Notes: generated by a model from the sequence alone, not told the origin. 64,000 bases of DNA from Protonemura montana (GCA_947568835.1 OX387603.1:9607943-9671942), one strand, 5' to 3'; shown: positions 30,401 through 40,052, counted from the stretch's first letter. Program-made: numbers and translations.

Positions 30401-33400
30401 AGATTGTGATGTTACCATTTGAAACGTTCAGTGGGTTGCTAGGTCCTCTCTAAAAAAGATATGCACATGATCACTCCTATGCTTTAGAAAGTGCAAACCT
30501 ACTTTTTAAAGAAAGTTGACTTCTCTTTTTTTAAATAGCTACCAGGGTGAATCTACCAACAGCATTTGCTTTGCTGTTACTGACTTTTATTGTATACCTA
30601 GCCCTGCTTGGCTTTGCCTCTAATGTTGTTTGCTGCCTTTCCCTAGGGTTCAAGTATTTAAAATGTTCTTAAGATAGAACTACTCTTTGGTCTAGCTAGC
30701 AGGTAGCCTACTGACACTATTGCACTAGAAAACTTTTGTGAGCGAACTTCTGTTGCTGACATTTGGTTCTGCGCTACTCTAGGCTGCATCAGCCGGCTAC
30801 TGATCGGCAGTGTGGACCACGATCTGGTACGAGACGCCACGCTGAGCCACGGAGTCACCAACTGTGAGACGTGTGCGGTGAACCAGTGCCGCAACCGCGG
30901 CGTGTGCCAAGAGGCAAACCAGCCACAGGGCTACATGTGCATCTGTCCGTCGGCGTTTAGCGGGGCAAACTGTGAGCGTGTCGGCCTTGCTTGCTATCCC
31001 GGTAAGCCACACTTCCACCGAATAGATCAATCTCACATGAAAATTCAAAAAGTCTCAATCAATGATAATTGGCTTAAAATGTGCTGGATGTAGAATTATA
31101 AAGAATGCCAGATATATTTCTTAACAGAAGTGACACATACGTGGCTTTAAAATTCCAACCTGACTTGCATGAGTGGCATACCCCCAACGTTATATTTCTT
31201 GGTAAATTCATGATTATGAATCTGTGCGCTAATGATAATCATCCTGGTGATCAAAGTCTTTTGGTGTAGTTAGTTAGTACATAACTTCTTTACTGCTGAA
31301 AATATTATTAATGAAACAAGCAGTGCAAAATAATTTAATTAAATTTCTTAACACTGGAAAAAAGAGTGGTTCTGCAATCAATCTGTCAGTAAAAGTGTAT
31401 TTAATAACTTGAGAATATTTGCACAGTTAAATGAAACATAAGAGTTGTGTGACTGAACTGATCTACAAACATATGCAATGCTTCGACTGATTGCTGTTTC
31501 TATGCCCACAGGTGCATGCGGCGCCGGACGTTGCGTGAACCGGCCCACCGAGGGCTATGACTGCTACTGCCCAATGGGACTCGGAGGTGCCCGTTGCCAG
31601 GACGAGATCGGAATCACTGAGCCAGCCTTCGCAGATGAGGCGTACATTGCCTTTCCCACGCCCAAAGCCATCAAAAGGTATGTGCTAAACTTTTGCCGCG
31701 ACCAGTTTTTTGCCGAGAGTTCTAATCCAAGTCGTGCATTTTAATGCTGTAGACTGAAGATGGCGCTCAAGATTAACCCGAAGACGACGGAGGACGGCAT
31801 TCTGCTCTACTGTTCGCAGAGTGAAGAGGGCCACGGGGACTTTGCTTCCTTGGCTATCCGTGACAAACGCCTGGAGTTCAGATTCGACACTGGCTCAGGT
31901 ATGGGATTCTACGGCCAACTAGTATAGGAATAAAAGAATACCAGGGTTGCCTGTCAGTGTTTTCTAAATATTTCCTCACAAATATTCATGCACAATTTAG
32001 ATCATTTCATTTCATATTAGATTATTCATATTAGATCATTTAGATCATCAAATTATGACTTTATTTTAATACTAAAAGGTTTGGTTCTGGCTGAGCTAAT
32101 TGTTGATGGTCTAAGAAATTCTAGTTTTTAAAAGCTGTGCAAAATATCATGTTATCAGCGTTAAACCATTGAGTGTGTAATGTTGAATATCACAATAGCA
32201 GGTGACTTCCATTGGTTCTTGGTTCACTTCAAATCTTTACTTTTAGATCTGCGACGTTTTTGAAATGAAAAGCATAATGGGTTTTTATACTCTCTTAGAC
32301 ATCAAAAATAAAAAGTAACGAAAAAATGCTTCACTGAAGTTTGATTTGAAGTTTGAAGTCAACCTCTCGACAGCATAGATTTGTGAAAGAATACTGCCCG
32401 CTTGAAGCTTATCAACAGGAGTAGGCTATGTGTCGGCACCGGGTTTCCTTTTCTTCCTTACATGCTAGTAAGGTTCATCATCCTCTTATTTACCAACGCC
32501 ATAAGACAAGTGCAACAAGACTTGTTGAAGCAGTATGTTGTAAAACTTTACACATCAATCAATCAAACTGGACTAAAAAAAATCTTAAATCAACTAGGAC
32601 CCCTTGAAACTGATTTTTCTCAAGAAGGGAATGAGCTCAAAACGTTTTGCAGGCAGCACAATTCAGCACAAAAAGAGCTCAAAACGATGCACAGAAAAAA
32701 AGTCATGACACTTTCCGTGCCATTTGCAGGACCGGCGGTTTTGCGCAGCGATCGTGACATCGTGCCCGGCCAATGGCTGACCGTGTCCGCCAGTCGAGAC
32801 TTCCAGCAGGGACATCTGAGCATCAATGACGATGCTCCCATCAGTGGGCGGTCACCTGGAGATAAACGCGGACTGAACCTCAGGCAAGCGTCACCTTTGA
32901 TAGATAGTGGCTGCTTTATGATAGCTACAAGGACATGAACATGGAGGCAAAGAATGGTTAATGACATGGGCATAAGAAATGGATAAGATCTTAGATCTTA
33001 GCTACTGTATAGCCACTGGTAGAATCGTTTATTTATTTATTTTATATATTTATTTTCAATCCGTAACATACATACTTATTAGCAGTTAAACATCGTCAAA
33101 ATGTTCTCTACTTTCTTCATGCTATCGGGAAGGGCTTTTAAGAGATTTGCTCCCCTTTAGTATAAGCCACATAGAACACTGATATTGCCCATAGAAGATT
33201 TGACATCCTGTAGAGCCAAATGAGAATATCCCTATGCACTAGAATACATAATACTAGTTAAATTTGTGATTGCATAGCTCAGAAGGTAAGAGCCATATAG
33301 CTGGGGACCAGGGTATCGATTATGTAACTTTTTCGTTAGAGATCATGAACGTTTATTAATACACAATTTACTAATTAATATAATAAATTATTTATATTTT

Positions 33401-36400
33401 TTATTATAAATTTATAAGTAACGTTTATTAACACTGGAAGTAACTGAGATAAAGTTCCTAATCTTATACCTACCCATGTTTGATCCCTCTAGTGGAACAT
33501 TTTTGGGAGGATTGTATTGTTCAATAAATTAATAATAATAAATATCTAACACTACTTAATCCTTCTTTTACAGAACTCCATTGTACGTTGGTGGCTTTGA
33601 CAAGCACAAGATAACTCCCGCCATAGGAGTTGGCGTCGCCAAGGGCTTCCACGGATGCATGTCCGAGGTAAGTGGCGTCTTCTAAATTCCTTATCTCTAC
33701 CATTGCTTAGGGTGTGTCTGAATTAAATGATGGGACTTGGTGGTCTTGCCAACTTGGTAGAGTGTACTTTATCTGATTCAAATTGGTTCAAATGCTGACT
33801 AATATTAAAAATAAATTAAATTGTAAACGTAATTAATGGGTTTGCTCCCATTATCTACTAGCAAGTCACCAAGATCAAGTATCTAAGATTGCATTGTAAG
33901 AGTCTTAGCCTTGTTCACTATCAGTGCCAGTGACGTTTTATGTTACTTATGACCAATTAAAAAATAGTCCTGAAAATCTCACAGTTTCCTGTTTTGGGAT
34001 GTCAACTTTTGTTGTAATTTAATTTGAAATAGAAATGTAGTAATTTAAAGTAAAACAAAGCTATAAGTGCAAATAGCCTTGACAAATAGCCATGTGGGAG
34101 AACAGGAAAAGTTTTCTATTATAACCCCCTCTAACAATTTACTTAAGTAGGTACTAGAATAATGCAATTGACTTACCTAGGTGAAAATTAAGGTTGGCAT
34201 TACTTGAATCAACTACCAAAGACAAAGTTAAACAATACTAATTAATTAAACCAACAATGGTTGATCTCAAAGTTTAGGTTAAATGTCACAAACATTGAAT
34301 TTCTCCACGGCCACTTGACACTTGTAACCCTGCCTGTTATAGATCAAGATTTCGGACGTCAACATGGACTTGTTCTCCTCGCTCGAGGACTCTGCCAACG
34401 TGCAGGACTGCAGCGCCATCAGCGGCGGCGGTAGCGGTGACGACGCTTCTTGTGATCACAGCCCATGCGCGAACGGCGGACGGTGCATAGCTGGCACACA
34501 GGGACAATACACGTGTCACTGCCTCAAGGGATACAGGTGAGACATGCTGGCTTGCTTGGAGGAAAACTTCAAACTGCTGATGTATCTGCTTTACACCTCA
34601 CTCATCATATTAGCTACTTAGTTTAGTTTAGTTTTAGTTTAGTTTACTACCATAAATGTCACACTCACTCCGAGATGATTGTGAAACAGTGCTTAAGATG
34701 CAAAAGGGTATACTTGGGCAAGAAGGTACACCAAAATATATTTTACTCTTTAACACACTACCATGTAGGTACCATGCACTATTTAACGATGCCAAAACTA
34801 TACTCTGCAGTGTCTATTATATCCGAAACTGAGTCGAATGCTAATTCCACTGTGAGTTAACCAATATCTTGAAACAAAAACTGACACTCAATTAACAAGT
34901 AGCCTACCACTTAACTCCTTTCAATAGGAAACCTTACAGATTAGTCAGCCAGCCTCTTAGACCAAAAGAAACAAAGTGAATCAACAAAACACTTTTTTAT
35001 AAGCCTCAGGCAATTGTTAGTTCTTGGCCAACTTGGTGGAGACTTCATACATTTTTCCCTGCTCCCTGTTTAATGCTAACCATCTGAGATTGGTCCAATT
35101 CCAGCGGTAGAGACTGCGAGACTGCCAACGATATCTGCCAGACGCAGCGGCCATGTCAGAATGGTGGGTCGTGCACCGGCACTGCAACCTCGTACTCATG
35201 CAGCTGCCCACTGGGATACGCCGGCGATACCTGTCAGAACAGTGAGTATTCTCTCACCTCGGCTTCCCCATACTGATTAAGCAAAGCAGATAGCATGAGT
35301 CAAATTGGTGATTGCTCATTTTTGGGTGTAAGCAGTAAAACAGAAGTTTACATTTGGAATGGGTCCTGTAGCTACACGTTCCTAGCACTGTTCTTGGTTA
35401 ATTAAATACACCTTGTTAAGAAGCTTATAACGTTCGATGACGACCGAAAACAACACTCTTCTAGTTCACCAATTCAAAGTCACCGAAACTTTTTCGGCAT
35501 ATTTCTGCATTTCTTGTGCATGCAACTAACTTACCGCTGCGATTTTCCCGCAGTCGCCGATCTGAGCAAAGACGTAAGCTTCTCCGGCGATGGCTACGTT
35601 GAGCTGCGGCACTCGCTGCTGCCACACAGCAACAGCGCAGAGCCCGAGGTCATCACAGTCGATTTCACTAGCACCGAACCTGACGGACTCATCTTCTGGC
35701 ATGGCCAGGAGGCCACTGCTGATGGCAAGGGACAGGATTTCCTCTCTCTAGCAGGTGTGTTGCATTTGTACAATATTTTTATTGTTGCTGAAGCAGTGAA
35801 CATGTTTCCACAAAAAAAAACACGCTTGTAAAATTGTGGTTATTTATTTGCAGTGTTTGGTATTGTTCTGCTTTATCATGATCTATCTCTGTGAATATGA
35901 TGCTTGTTTTAGTGTCAAACCATGTGCTACAGCTTCAGCCAAGATTGAAGCAGGGACTTACCTCATTATGGTTCCAGTTCATGTCCAAAGGAAAAAAAAT
36001 CAATGAGTTTATGTTCTGGTTTCAATTTTTGTCACTATTCGGTTCTCATTCTGATTATGGTTCCAATTTTTACACTGTGCTGTAGCTCTGGGTAAAGGTG
36101 TTTCATTTTATAGATCTTCTAATTCTATCATAAACCAGTAAAGAGTGCAGCAATATTTGCATTAATATGAAAGGAAACACCTTTCACCATGCCATAATGC
36201 TCAAAGTCCTCATGTTTGTGTTTCTCAGTGGTGGACGGCATCCTTGAGTTCAGCTACGAGCTGGGCTCGGGTCCAGCTTTGATACGCGTCGCGTCAGTTC
36301 GTGTGGATGATGGGCGCCGCCACCGCGCAGTCCTTCGGCGCGACGGAAATGACGGCGGCATTGAGCTAGACAACTCGGTCACCGAGTTTGGCGAGAGCTC

Positions 36401-38334
36401 TGGCTTCCTCCACACGCTCAATACTCGCGGCAACATCTATATCGGTAAGTGACGCTCTAAAGGGCCTTGAGATGCAGTTTATCTTGTATTTAAGACCAAG
36501 CCTAACTCTCAGCAGTCAAATTAAAATACAAACTTACTTTTTTAATCATATTCTTTTGCAAATTGGTATTGGTGGTTTTTCTTTTAAATCTTGTGTTTGT
36601 CAAGCTGTTTTGAACAACAACCTAACTATTCAATGGGGCAACGTGATCTTTTAATAACAAGGCAGATACTTAGCAGTATATTTATTCTAAATTTTGTTTA
36701 AATTTTTGTCTGTGCAAATTACGCTTCTTAACACTTTCCAAAAATGGTTTTCATTAAACCTGTCACCCCATTCTTCATATCTCCACCAATCTCTTCGACT
36801 CCCCTAAGCTGGGTTTCCACAAGTCAAATCACGACTAAACCGCGGCGGTCAATTGCAGGTGGCGTGCCAAACTTTGAGAACATGACAGCCGGACGACACT
36901 CACGCGGCTTCACCGGCTGCGTCCACCGGCTCGAATTCCAGCAGAAGGAAGTTATCTTCGGTGACAATGCCCTTACTGGAGTCAACGCCCAACCCTGTTC
37001 CAGGTGGGTCTCGTCTAGGAGCTTGGGTACAGCAGCCGATCGTTAAGAAATATTTAAAACATTGACTGGATGTCCATCTTTATCCTATACTCCTAGTGTC
37101 CCAATTCTCAGACAAGGCCTGTTGATAACCTCCATTCACAAGCACAAAACGAGATACTTGCTTCTTGCCAATTATTCTGAAGCATATCCGAGCATCAAAG
37201 GTCTGGCGTCCAGTAAATTGTTACAGCAGATCGTATCCTGTGCAGAAGGTAATTAATCATTTCTTCCTGGTTAAGTGATTTTTCTATGGAAATGCACTGC
37301 TTTACATTATTTGTTGATGAATTTATATTCCAAAGGATAAGTAAACATTTATACTCTACAATTGTTCTTAAGATGGTGATAAATTTTGTCAGAATTTTAT
37401 GATTGTAATTTTCAACAAAATTTAAATGATGACTTGAAACCATTTGATCACAGACTATCCAACACATTATTCAACAGCATTTAATCAACTTTCTTTTTAC
37501 TAACCAACTCTGTGTGTTCTTCTCGTTGTCTTCTTCCCGCTGCTTGGAATTGCTTTCGTGGATCCCTCCTTGGTCCTCGTCCTAATTGCCGCAACAACGT
37601 CAGGCGGTCGAGATGGATCCCTTCGTCCCTGGTCTTCACTGACATTGCCTCAGAGACGAATCACTACGAGGGCGATGACAGGGACACCCCCCAGGGGGCG
37701 TCGCCCAAGTCATCAGCTGTTACCACGAGGCCGTGGCATGTTTGCCTACTCCTGGCTATTCTCTTCTGTCCAAAGATCTGTCTATAAGATGGCCAGTCTC
37801 TGCCCGAGGGGACAAGGTTTTTGGCGCCGGTGGGTGAACTGGGGTAGTTGGCATTGTGTGTTTTCAAAAGCTTGCGACTTACTCTCAGAATGTAGCATAA
37901 TGTTAGAGTAATGCCAGTGAGCATAGATCGAGATTTAGTTAGATAAACGTTGCTCAAGTCCTTGGTGTTTATTTGTCTATTCCACGTAGCATTTAGTGAC
38001 ATGTGATGGTGAAGCTTATTTCTGTGGCACTCATTTAAGATTAATCGGGTATTTTAGCAGTGATTTCAACTAGGTTTGAATAAGATGAAGTAATCAAAAC
38101 CCCATCAGCATTTAAAAGTGCATTTTTTTTTGTAATTTTCTTGATTTTTTGTAGCAAGATCAAGAGAATATTTTTTGAAAAAAATTTTTTTTTTTCAGAA
38201 GAAAAATAATATTTAGCGTGGTGATGGAATTAAAAAAGATTTCGCCCGACCCTGACTGATTTTAATTCCACAGCGGCAGCGGAGAAGACGACGTGGAGAA
38301 CGACATCTTGGGACTGGACGGCATCGTCCACTAG
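316..38334 (+). CDS. HSPG2: Perlecan (basement-membrane heparan sulfate proteoglycan core protein), 3' part of gene, 48 exons
   Basis: Perlecan is a secreted basement-membrane proteoglycan. Spliced exons, all with matching phases: 316-465, 875-1029, 1298-1505, 1983-2123, 2209-2352, 2791-2934, 3328-3530, 3769-3994, 4702-4887, 5083-5273, 5421-5550, 5719-5871, 6195-6458, 6960-7134, 8583-8867, 10469-10611, 11151-11331, 12243-12518, 12915-13046, 13365-13524, 14544-14703, 15186-15303, 15464-15644, 15921-16157, 16547-16719, 17991-18320, 18824-19018, 22274-22426, 22697-22804, 23682-23883, 24325-24389, 26976-27139, 27286-27403, 27925-28082, 28577-28799, 29403-29585, 30122-30271, 30783-31001, 31512-31677, 31753-31898, 32730-32883, 33574-33667, 34343-34536, 35105-35241, 35554-35754, 36229-36444, 36859-37003, 38274-38334. 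From exon 2 the coding length is 8,148 nt, exactly 2,716 codons with the stop. Order L4/LE, Ig array, LG-EGF-EGF-LG-EGF-EGF-LG is diagnostic of perlecan. SEA and LDL-receptor class A domains are expected upstream of the window. Confidence 0.95.
875..2123 (+). CDS. HSPG2: Perlecan exons 2-4: laminin-EGF (LE) modules of domain III
   Basis: Exons 875-1029, 1298-1505 and 1983-2123. Cys-rich LE signatures are clear: [35 protein letters not shown], and [11 protein letters not shown] just before the next L4 domain. The phase-2 junction CA|G between exons 2 and 3 restores Gln. LE modules form a rod that spaces the L4 domains. Introns 466-874, 1030-1297 and 1506-1982 show no other gene. Confidence 0.92.
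2209..3994 (+). CDS. HSPG2: Perlecan exons 5-8: complete laminin IV-A (L4) domain plus following LE module
   Basis: Exons 2209-2352, 2791-2934, 3328-3530 and 3769-3994. The typical L4 core is visible: [20 protein letters not shown], then [24 protein letters not shown] and VSLDVAEE. The domain ends with [14 protein letters not shown] and enters an LE module ([20 protein letters not shown]). The human protein has three L4 domains in domain III; this is the middle one of the three partly or fully visible here. Intron 3995-4701 is AT-rich without recognised features. Confidence 0.94.
4702..5273 (+). CDS. HSPG2: Perlecan exons 9-10: LE modules and start of the third L4 domain
   Basis: Exons 4702-4887 and 5083-5273. 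LE signatures [17 protein letters not shown] and [15 protein letters not shown] are followed by [20 protein letters not shown], the usual transition from an LE half-module into L4. The second exon ends in phase 2 (AG|C). The donor after 4887 is GTGAGC. Confidence 0.93.
5421..6458 (+). CDS. HSPG2: Perlecan exons 11-13: third laminin IV-A domain
   Basis: Exons 5421-5550, 5719-5871 and 6195-6458. L4 landmarks: [52 protein letters not shown], then [16 protein letters not shown], which returns to LE. The module matches the preceding L4 in length. Intron 5872-6194 is AT-rich. Confidence 0.94.
6960..7134 (+). CDS. HSPG2: Perlecan exon 14: last LE modules of domain III
   Basis: Reads [22 protein letters not shown] and [16 protein letters not shown] before a GTATGT donor, ending in phase 1. 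From here on most exons begin in phase 1, as is usual for Ig arrays. Intron 7135-8582 (1.45 kb) contains a 23-base G run near 8200-8222 and no recognised gene. Confidence 0.93.
7135..8582 (+). other. Perlecan intron 14
   Basis: AT-rich intron of 1.45 kb. It holds a run of 23 G at 8200-8222 and an isolated GCGCCACCTG (7828-7837) of the kind also seen in the palindrome. No coding exon is recognised in it. Confidence 0.7.
8200..8222 (+). repeat. Homopolymer G run
   Basis: Twenty-three consecutive G in intron 14, a likely polymorphic and error-prone tract. Confidence 0.9.
8583..8867 (+). CDS. HSPG2: Perlecan exon 15: divergent beta-sandwich (Ig-like?) domain between domains III and IV
   Basis: A phase 1-1 exon of 285 nt, placed by an acceptor CAG at 8580-8582 preceded by a CTAAAAC branch-like motif, and a GTTGAC donor. 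It encodes about 95 residues starting with [16 protein letters not shown] and carrying [10 protein letters not shown] and later [11 protein letters not shown]. The two Cys at Ig-like positions and the phase suggest an Ig fold, but the core Trp and the Asp-x-Gly-x-Tyr-x-Cys motif are missing. The frame is shared with both neighbours, so I take it as a real exon. The domain identity is inferred. Confidence 0.78.
8868..10468 (+). other. Perlecan intron 15
   Basis: 1.6-kb AT-rich intron. Around 9480-10080 several open stretches on both strands look like remnants of an old repeat. The 140-codon plus-strand frame at 9661-10083 is simply T-rich and hydrophobic. I cannot assign a family. Confidence 0.5.
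10469..16719 (+). CDS. HSPG2: Perlecan exons 16-25: six Ig domains of domain IV
   Basis: Ig domains in order: exons 16-17 (10469-10611, 11151-11331), exon 18 alone (12243-12518), exons 19-20 (12915-13046, 13365-13524), exons 21-22 (14544-14703, 15186-15303), exons 23-24 (15464-15644, first part of 15921-16157), and the rest of exon 24 with exon 25 (16547-16719). Each shows Cys, a core Trp and the Asp-x-Gly-x-Tyr-x-Cys end, for example [50 protein letters not shown] and [14 protein letters not shown]; the exon-18 domain has the variant [14 protein letters not shown]. Most Ig domains are split by an intron in mid-domain. Exon 25 has two in-phase donors, after 16701 and after 16719. Confidence 0.95.
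16720..17990 (+). other. Perlecan intron 25
   Basis: AT-rich intron of 1.27 kb. The frame of exon 25 stays open past the donor for about 50 codons, to a stop at 16875-16877, and contains an Arg-Phe-Arg-Arg site. Nothing else is recognised. Confidence 0.6.
17991..18320 (+). CDS. HSPG2: Perlecan exon 26: Gly/His/Gln-repeat linker, then start of an Ig domain
   Basis: A phase 1-1 exon of 330 nt. It begins with an acidic stretch ([20 protein letters not shown]), then PPPRAG, then eleven 5-residue units of the form (N/H)-Q-G-G-G at 18071-18235. It then enters an Ig domain ([19 protein letters not shown]) that is completed by exon 27. The insert separates two groups of Ig domains and probably acts as a flexible hinge. 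His-rich repeats can bind metal, but nothing here proves that. I know of no such insert in vertebrate perlecan. Confidence 0.93.
18071..18235 (+). repeat. 15-bp coding tandem repeat (11 units) inside perlecan exon 26
   Basis: Eleven in-frame 15-bp units encoding Asn/His-Gln-Gly-Gly-Gly. Units 1, 2 and 4 have Asn; the others His. Third-position variation (GGC/GGT/GGG and CAG/CAA) shows that the units are not all freshly copied, although the last several are almost identical. A minisatellite of this kind can change copy number by slippage or unequal exchange, so the linker length may vary between individuals. Confidence 0.97.
18824..24389 (+). CDS. HSPG2: Perlecan exons 27-31: Ig domains after the Gly/His linker
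   Basis: Exon 27 (18824-19018) finishes the Ig begun in exon 26 (ITLTWV-like core, [10 protein letters not shown]). Exons 28-29 (22274-22426, 22697-22804) form one Ig ([31 protein letters not shown]). Exons 30-31 (23682-23883, 24325-24389) form another ([30 protein letters not shown]). Junctions are phase 1 between domains; the mid-domain breaks are phase 1 (exons 28/29) and phase 2 (exons 30/31). Intron 19019-22273 (3.25 kb) has no convincing exon. Confidence 0.94.
19019..22273 (+). other. Perlecan intron 27 (largest intron in the window)
   Basis: 3.25 kb, AT-rich. It contains a 103-codon plus-strand open frame at 20686-20997 and a GC-richer patch around 21000-21130. Neither matches an Ig exon or any family I can name. 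They may be remnants of a mobile element. Confidence 0.55.
24390..26975 (+). other. Perlecan intron 31 with an internal GC-rich island
   Basis: 2.6-kb AT-rich intron. At about 25497-25720 a sharply GC-richer island carries open frames on both strands. No Ig signature is present. See the separate finding. Confidence 0.6.
26976..28799 (+). CDS. HSPG2: Perlecan exons 32-35: last two Ig domains and the start of LG1
   Basis: Exons 32-33 (26976-27139, 27286-27403): [29 protein letters not shown]. Exons 34-35 (27925-28082, 28577-28799): [31 protein letters not shown]. Exon 35 continues without a break into the first laminin G domain ([20 protein letters not shown]). Such Ig-to-LG exon sharing fits the boundary between perlecan domains IV and V. 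Confidence 0.95.
29182..29197 (+). repeat. Homopolymer G run
   Basis: Sixteen consecutive G in the intron between exons 35 and 36. A similar 23-base run is at 8200-8222. Confidence 0.9.
29403..31677 (+). CDS. HSPG2: Perlecan exons 36-39: LG1 core, EGF1 and EGF2, start of LG2
   Basis: LG1 is completed by 29403-29585 ([35 protein letters not shown]), 30122-30271 ([17 protein letters not shown]) and the start of 30783-31001 (GCISRLLIG). The same exon then encodes EGF1 ([29 protein letters not shown]) and the start of EGF2. EGF2 is completed in 31512-31677 ([19 protein letters not shown]), which runs into LG2 ([12 protein letters not shown]). Calcium-site residues typical of LG domains cannot be assigned with certainty by eye. 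Confidence 0.95.
31753..34536 (+). CDS. HSPG2: Perlecan exons 40-43: LG2 and EGF3
   Basis: LG2: 31753-31898 ([20 protein letters not shown]), 32730-32883 ([20 protein letters not shown]), 33574-33667 ([17 protein letters not shown]) and the start of 34343-34536 ([16 protein letters not shown]). The last exon then carries [15 protein letters not shown] followed by EGF3 ([15 protein letters not shown]). The intron after 32883 has a GC rather than a GT donor (AG|GCAAGC). Ser-Gly-Asp-Asp in the spacer resembles a glycosaminoglycan attachment site. Confidence 0.94.
32358..32575 (+). mobile_element. Diverged, 5'-truncated SINE copy in perlecan intron 40
   Basis: Begins with the element's central block (cctctcgacagcataga) and ends in its 3' tail (a run like aatcaatcaa). 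It is much more diverged than the copies near 51.5 and 58.6 kb, which suggests an older insertion. The 5S-related head is absent. Confidence 0.75.
33274..33335 (+). repeat. tRNA-like relic in perlecan intron 41
   Basis: Contains TAGCTCAGAAGG, close to the tRNA A-box, and GGTATCGATT, close to the B-box, about 35 bp apart. The arms do not fold into a clean cloverleaf, so this is a tRNA-derived relic rather than a gene. Confidence 0.4.
35105..37003 (+). CDS. HSPG2: Perlecan exons 44-47: EGF4 and LG3 (endorepellin region)
   Basis: EGF4 is in 35105-35241 ([29 protein letters not shown]). LG3 is in 35554-35754 ([36 protein letters not shown]), 36229-36444 ([25 protein letters not shown]) and 36859-37003 ([18 protein letters not shown]). 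In vertebrates the C-terminal LG3 can be released as part of endorepellin; cleavage here is not shown. The donor after 37003 is GTGGGT, phase 2. Confidence 0.95.
37604..37787 (+). CDS. Candidate alternative perlecan last exon with hydrophobic C-terminus
   Basis: Lies inside the last perlecan intron. An acceptor CAG at 37601-37603 follows a long pyrimidine-rich tract. Joined to exon 47 in its phase 2, the frame stays open for 60 residues to TAA 37785-37787. It encodes a Ser/Thr- and Asp-rich stretch ([16 protein letters not shown]) and ends in a hydrophobic tail ([17 protein letters not shown]). This would replace the acidic Ser-Gly tail. A short hydrophobic stretch at the extreme C-terminus resembles a GPI signal or a short membrane anchor. 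It is inferred from phase and composition only and could be chance. Confidence 0.4.
38274..38334 (+). CDS. HSPG2: Perlecan last exon: acidic tail with Ser-Gly (GAG-type) motif
   Basis: A phase-2 exon ending at TAG 38332-38334. It encodes [19 protein letters not shown] after the spliced Ser codon. With exon 47 the junction reads CSSGSGEDD, two Ser-Gly pairs followed by acidic residues. That pattern is the usual glycosaminoglycan (heparan or chondroitin sulfate) attachment signal. The 3' untranslated region follows; a possible AATAAA lies at 39445-39450. Confidence 0.88.
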
Positions 38335-40052
38335 CATCCACGCTGCATCGCAGAAAGCAATATAATCAAGAGAGAGAAAGAGATGGAGAGTGAAGGAGAA
38401 CGTTTTTTCGCAAGTCTTAAATAATGTGTTCATTTCCATTCTTCGAGGTCAGGAACCGTTCTGAACGCTGCAGCTGGTGATTTATTGACGGTGGATTACC
38501 AGCCAAGTTGCGGAAATCCCAGTAGAGACAAAAACAGTCAGCGTTGCAGGATTTCTAACGTCGTCATTCTAGCTTGTAACTTTATCGTTTGTTTGTATCC
38601 TTTCTATTTGTAAGGCAAACTGTTTTTGACACGGCCACACGTTCGTACGGTGGTCGCTGATATCGGGAACACAAATCAATCGAACGACATTCGTTTTTTC
38701 TTATGTTAATTTTTTTTTAAACATTGCTTCGAACTTCGTCCTAATCGCCGTGTCAAAATGGCTTTCTGTTTCGTACACATTCTGTTCCCTGTCGTGCGTG
38801 CACTGCCCTCGGCCGGATTCTACGTCCGAAACCAAATCCGCCCTCGACTCGTTTCGCAGGAAACGTGTCCGCACCCGTCGATGTTTCCGATCCCCACTGC
38901 CAGCTTAAGTTCCTCTGTCAGAGTCCCCTGAAACTCCGGCCGATCAGTCACGCATGGGTGCTAAGCAACGAGTTTATTATCGCGAGTATTTTGTGTGCCA
39001 TATGTCATGATTAATTCAATTGTCATTATTTACTATTATGCCTTTTTTTTAAGTAGCTCCTAAGTATATTGCGCATGTTCGTTTTTCGCTGCCAAAACGC
39101 GCTCTGCTGGTGTCATGCAGACAATAATAATTAGGACGTGGACAATAAGGTCGACCTAAGAATTGAAAGACGTCGCAGGACGAAGGGGGAGATAAGACGG
39201 AACTTACCATCGTTCCGCAGTCCAGCAATTTGTGTGATCACACGGGAATCTGAAACGTATCAAAGGAACTATAGGTAACGGTCATCATCATATTGTTGTT
39301 ATTATGCAAATTTAAATGCTTTTTATTTTCAATAATACGAAATTAATCTCTAGCATTAATATAGTTGTTATTAATTTTCCCAAATCCTGTTCCTATGCTC
39401 GCAGAGGATAACTTGGGCAAACGCTGCTTAATGCCCTCAGTTTCAATAAAACACATTTGCTTTTGAGAAAATTCTTCGACCCAAAATGTACTTTGAAGCT
39501 TAATGTCCACCTGCTGAGCCAATTCAACCAGAATAGAGTTATTTCTGGGATACCAAGTTGTTAACAAAACCATTCTCTATCTTTCTACAACGAGCAGGAG
39601 GTTGAGTTTTAGTCAAGGTTGAGAGATAAGTCACGAGCAAAAGTCATGAGCGCCATTTTGGATGGATCGATGGGTCAATTTGGATTGACACATGGTGAAA
39701 ATTGTGAGATCAGTTTTATTGTTACATTCGTAAGACTTCAGCATATTCCTCATTAACTAATAGTAATAGGGCCGGATCCACAAAGCAAAACGATCATCCT
39801 GGACTTGAGGCGACACCCCCAGGAGGTCATTCCTGGCACATTCTGGAGACGGCATTCTCGTTCTTAAAATTTAGAAAATGTTCAAAATCTGCTTGCAGTG
39901 ATCGCACACTGGTAGTGTTTACTGCACTCACTAGCACTCGGAGCAACTCGAGATTACAGACAAATTGTGTAACGTATTAATCTTAACGTATTATATTAAT
40001 AAGTCCACTTACATTCATGTCTCCACGTAGCTCGGATAAATTAACAGAAATT
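38335..40052 (+). other. Perlecan 3' untranslated region and intergenic DNA
   Basis: Follows the TAG at 38334. AATAAA at 39445-39450 could be the polyadenylation signal, though this is not certain. No coding feature is recognised up to the SINE that starts near 40053. Confidence 0.55.

Noticed and set aside
34619..34647. TTTAG-type tandem repeat resembling a telomeric motif
   Set aside because: Only five or six imperfect units inside an intron, and the unit is not TTAGG or TTAGGG.
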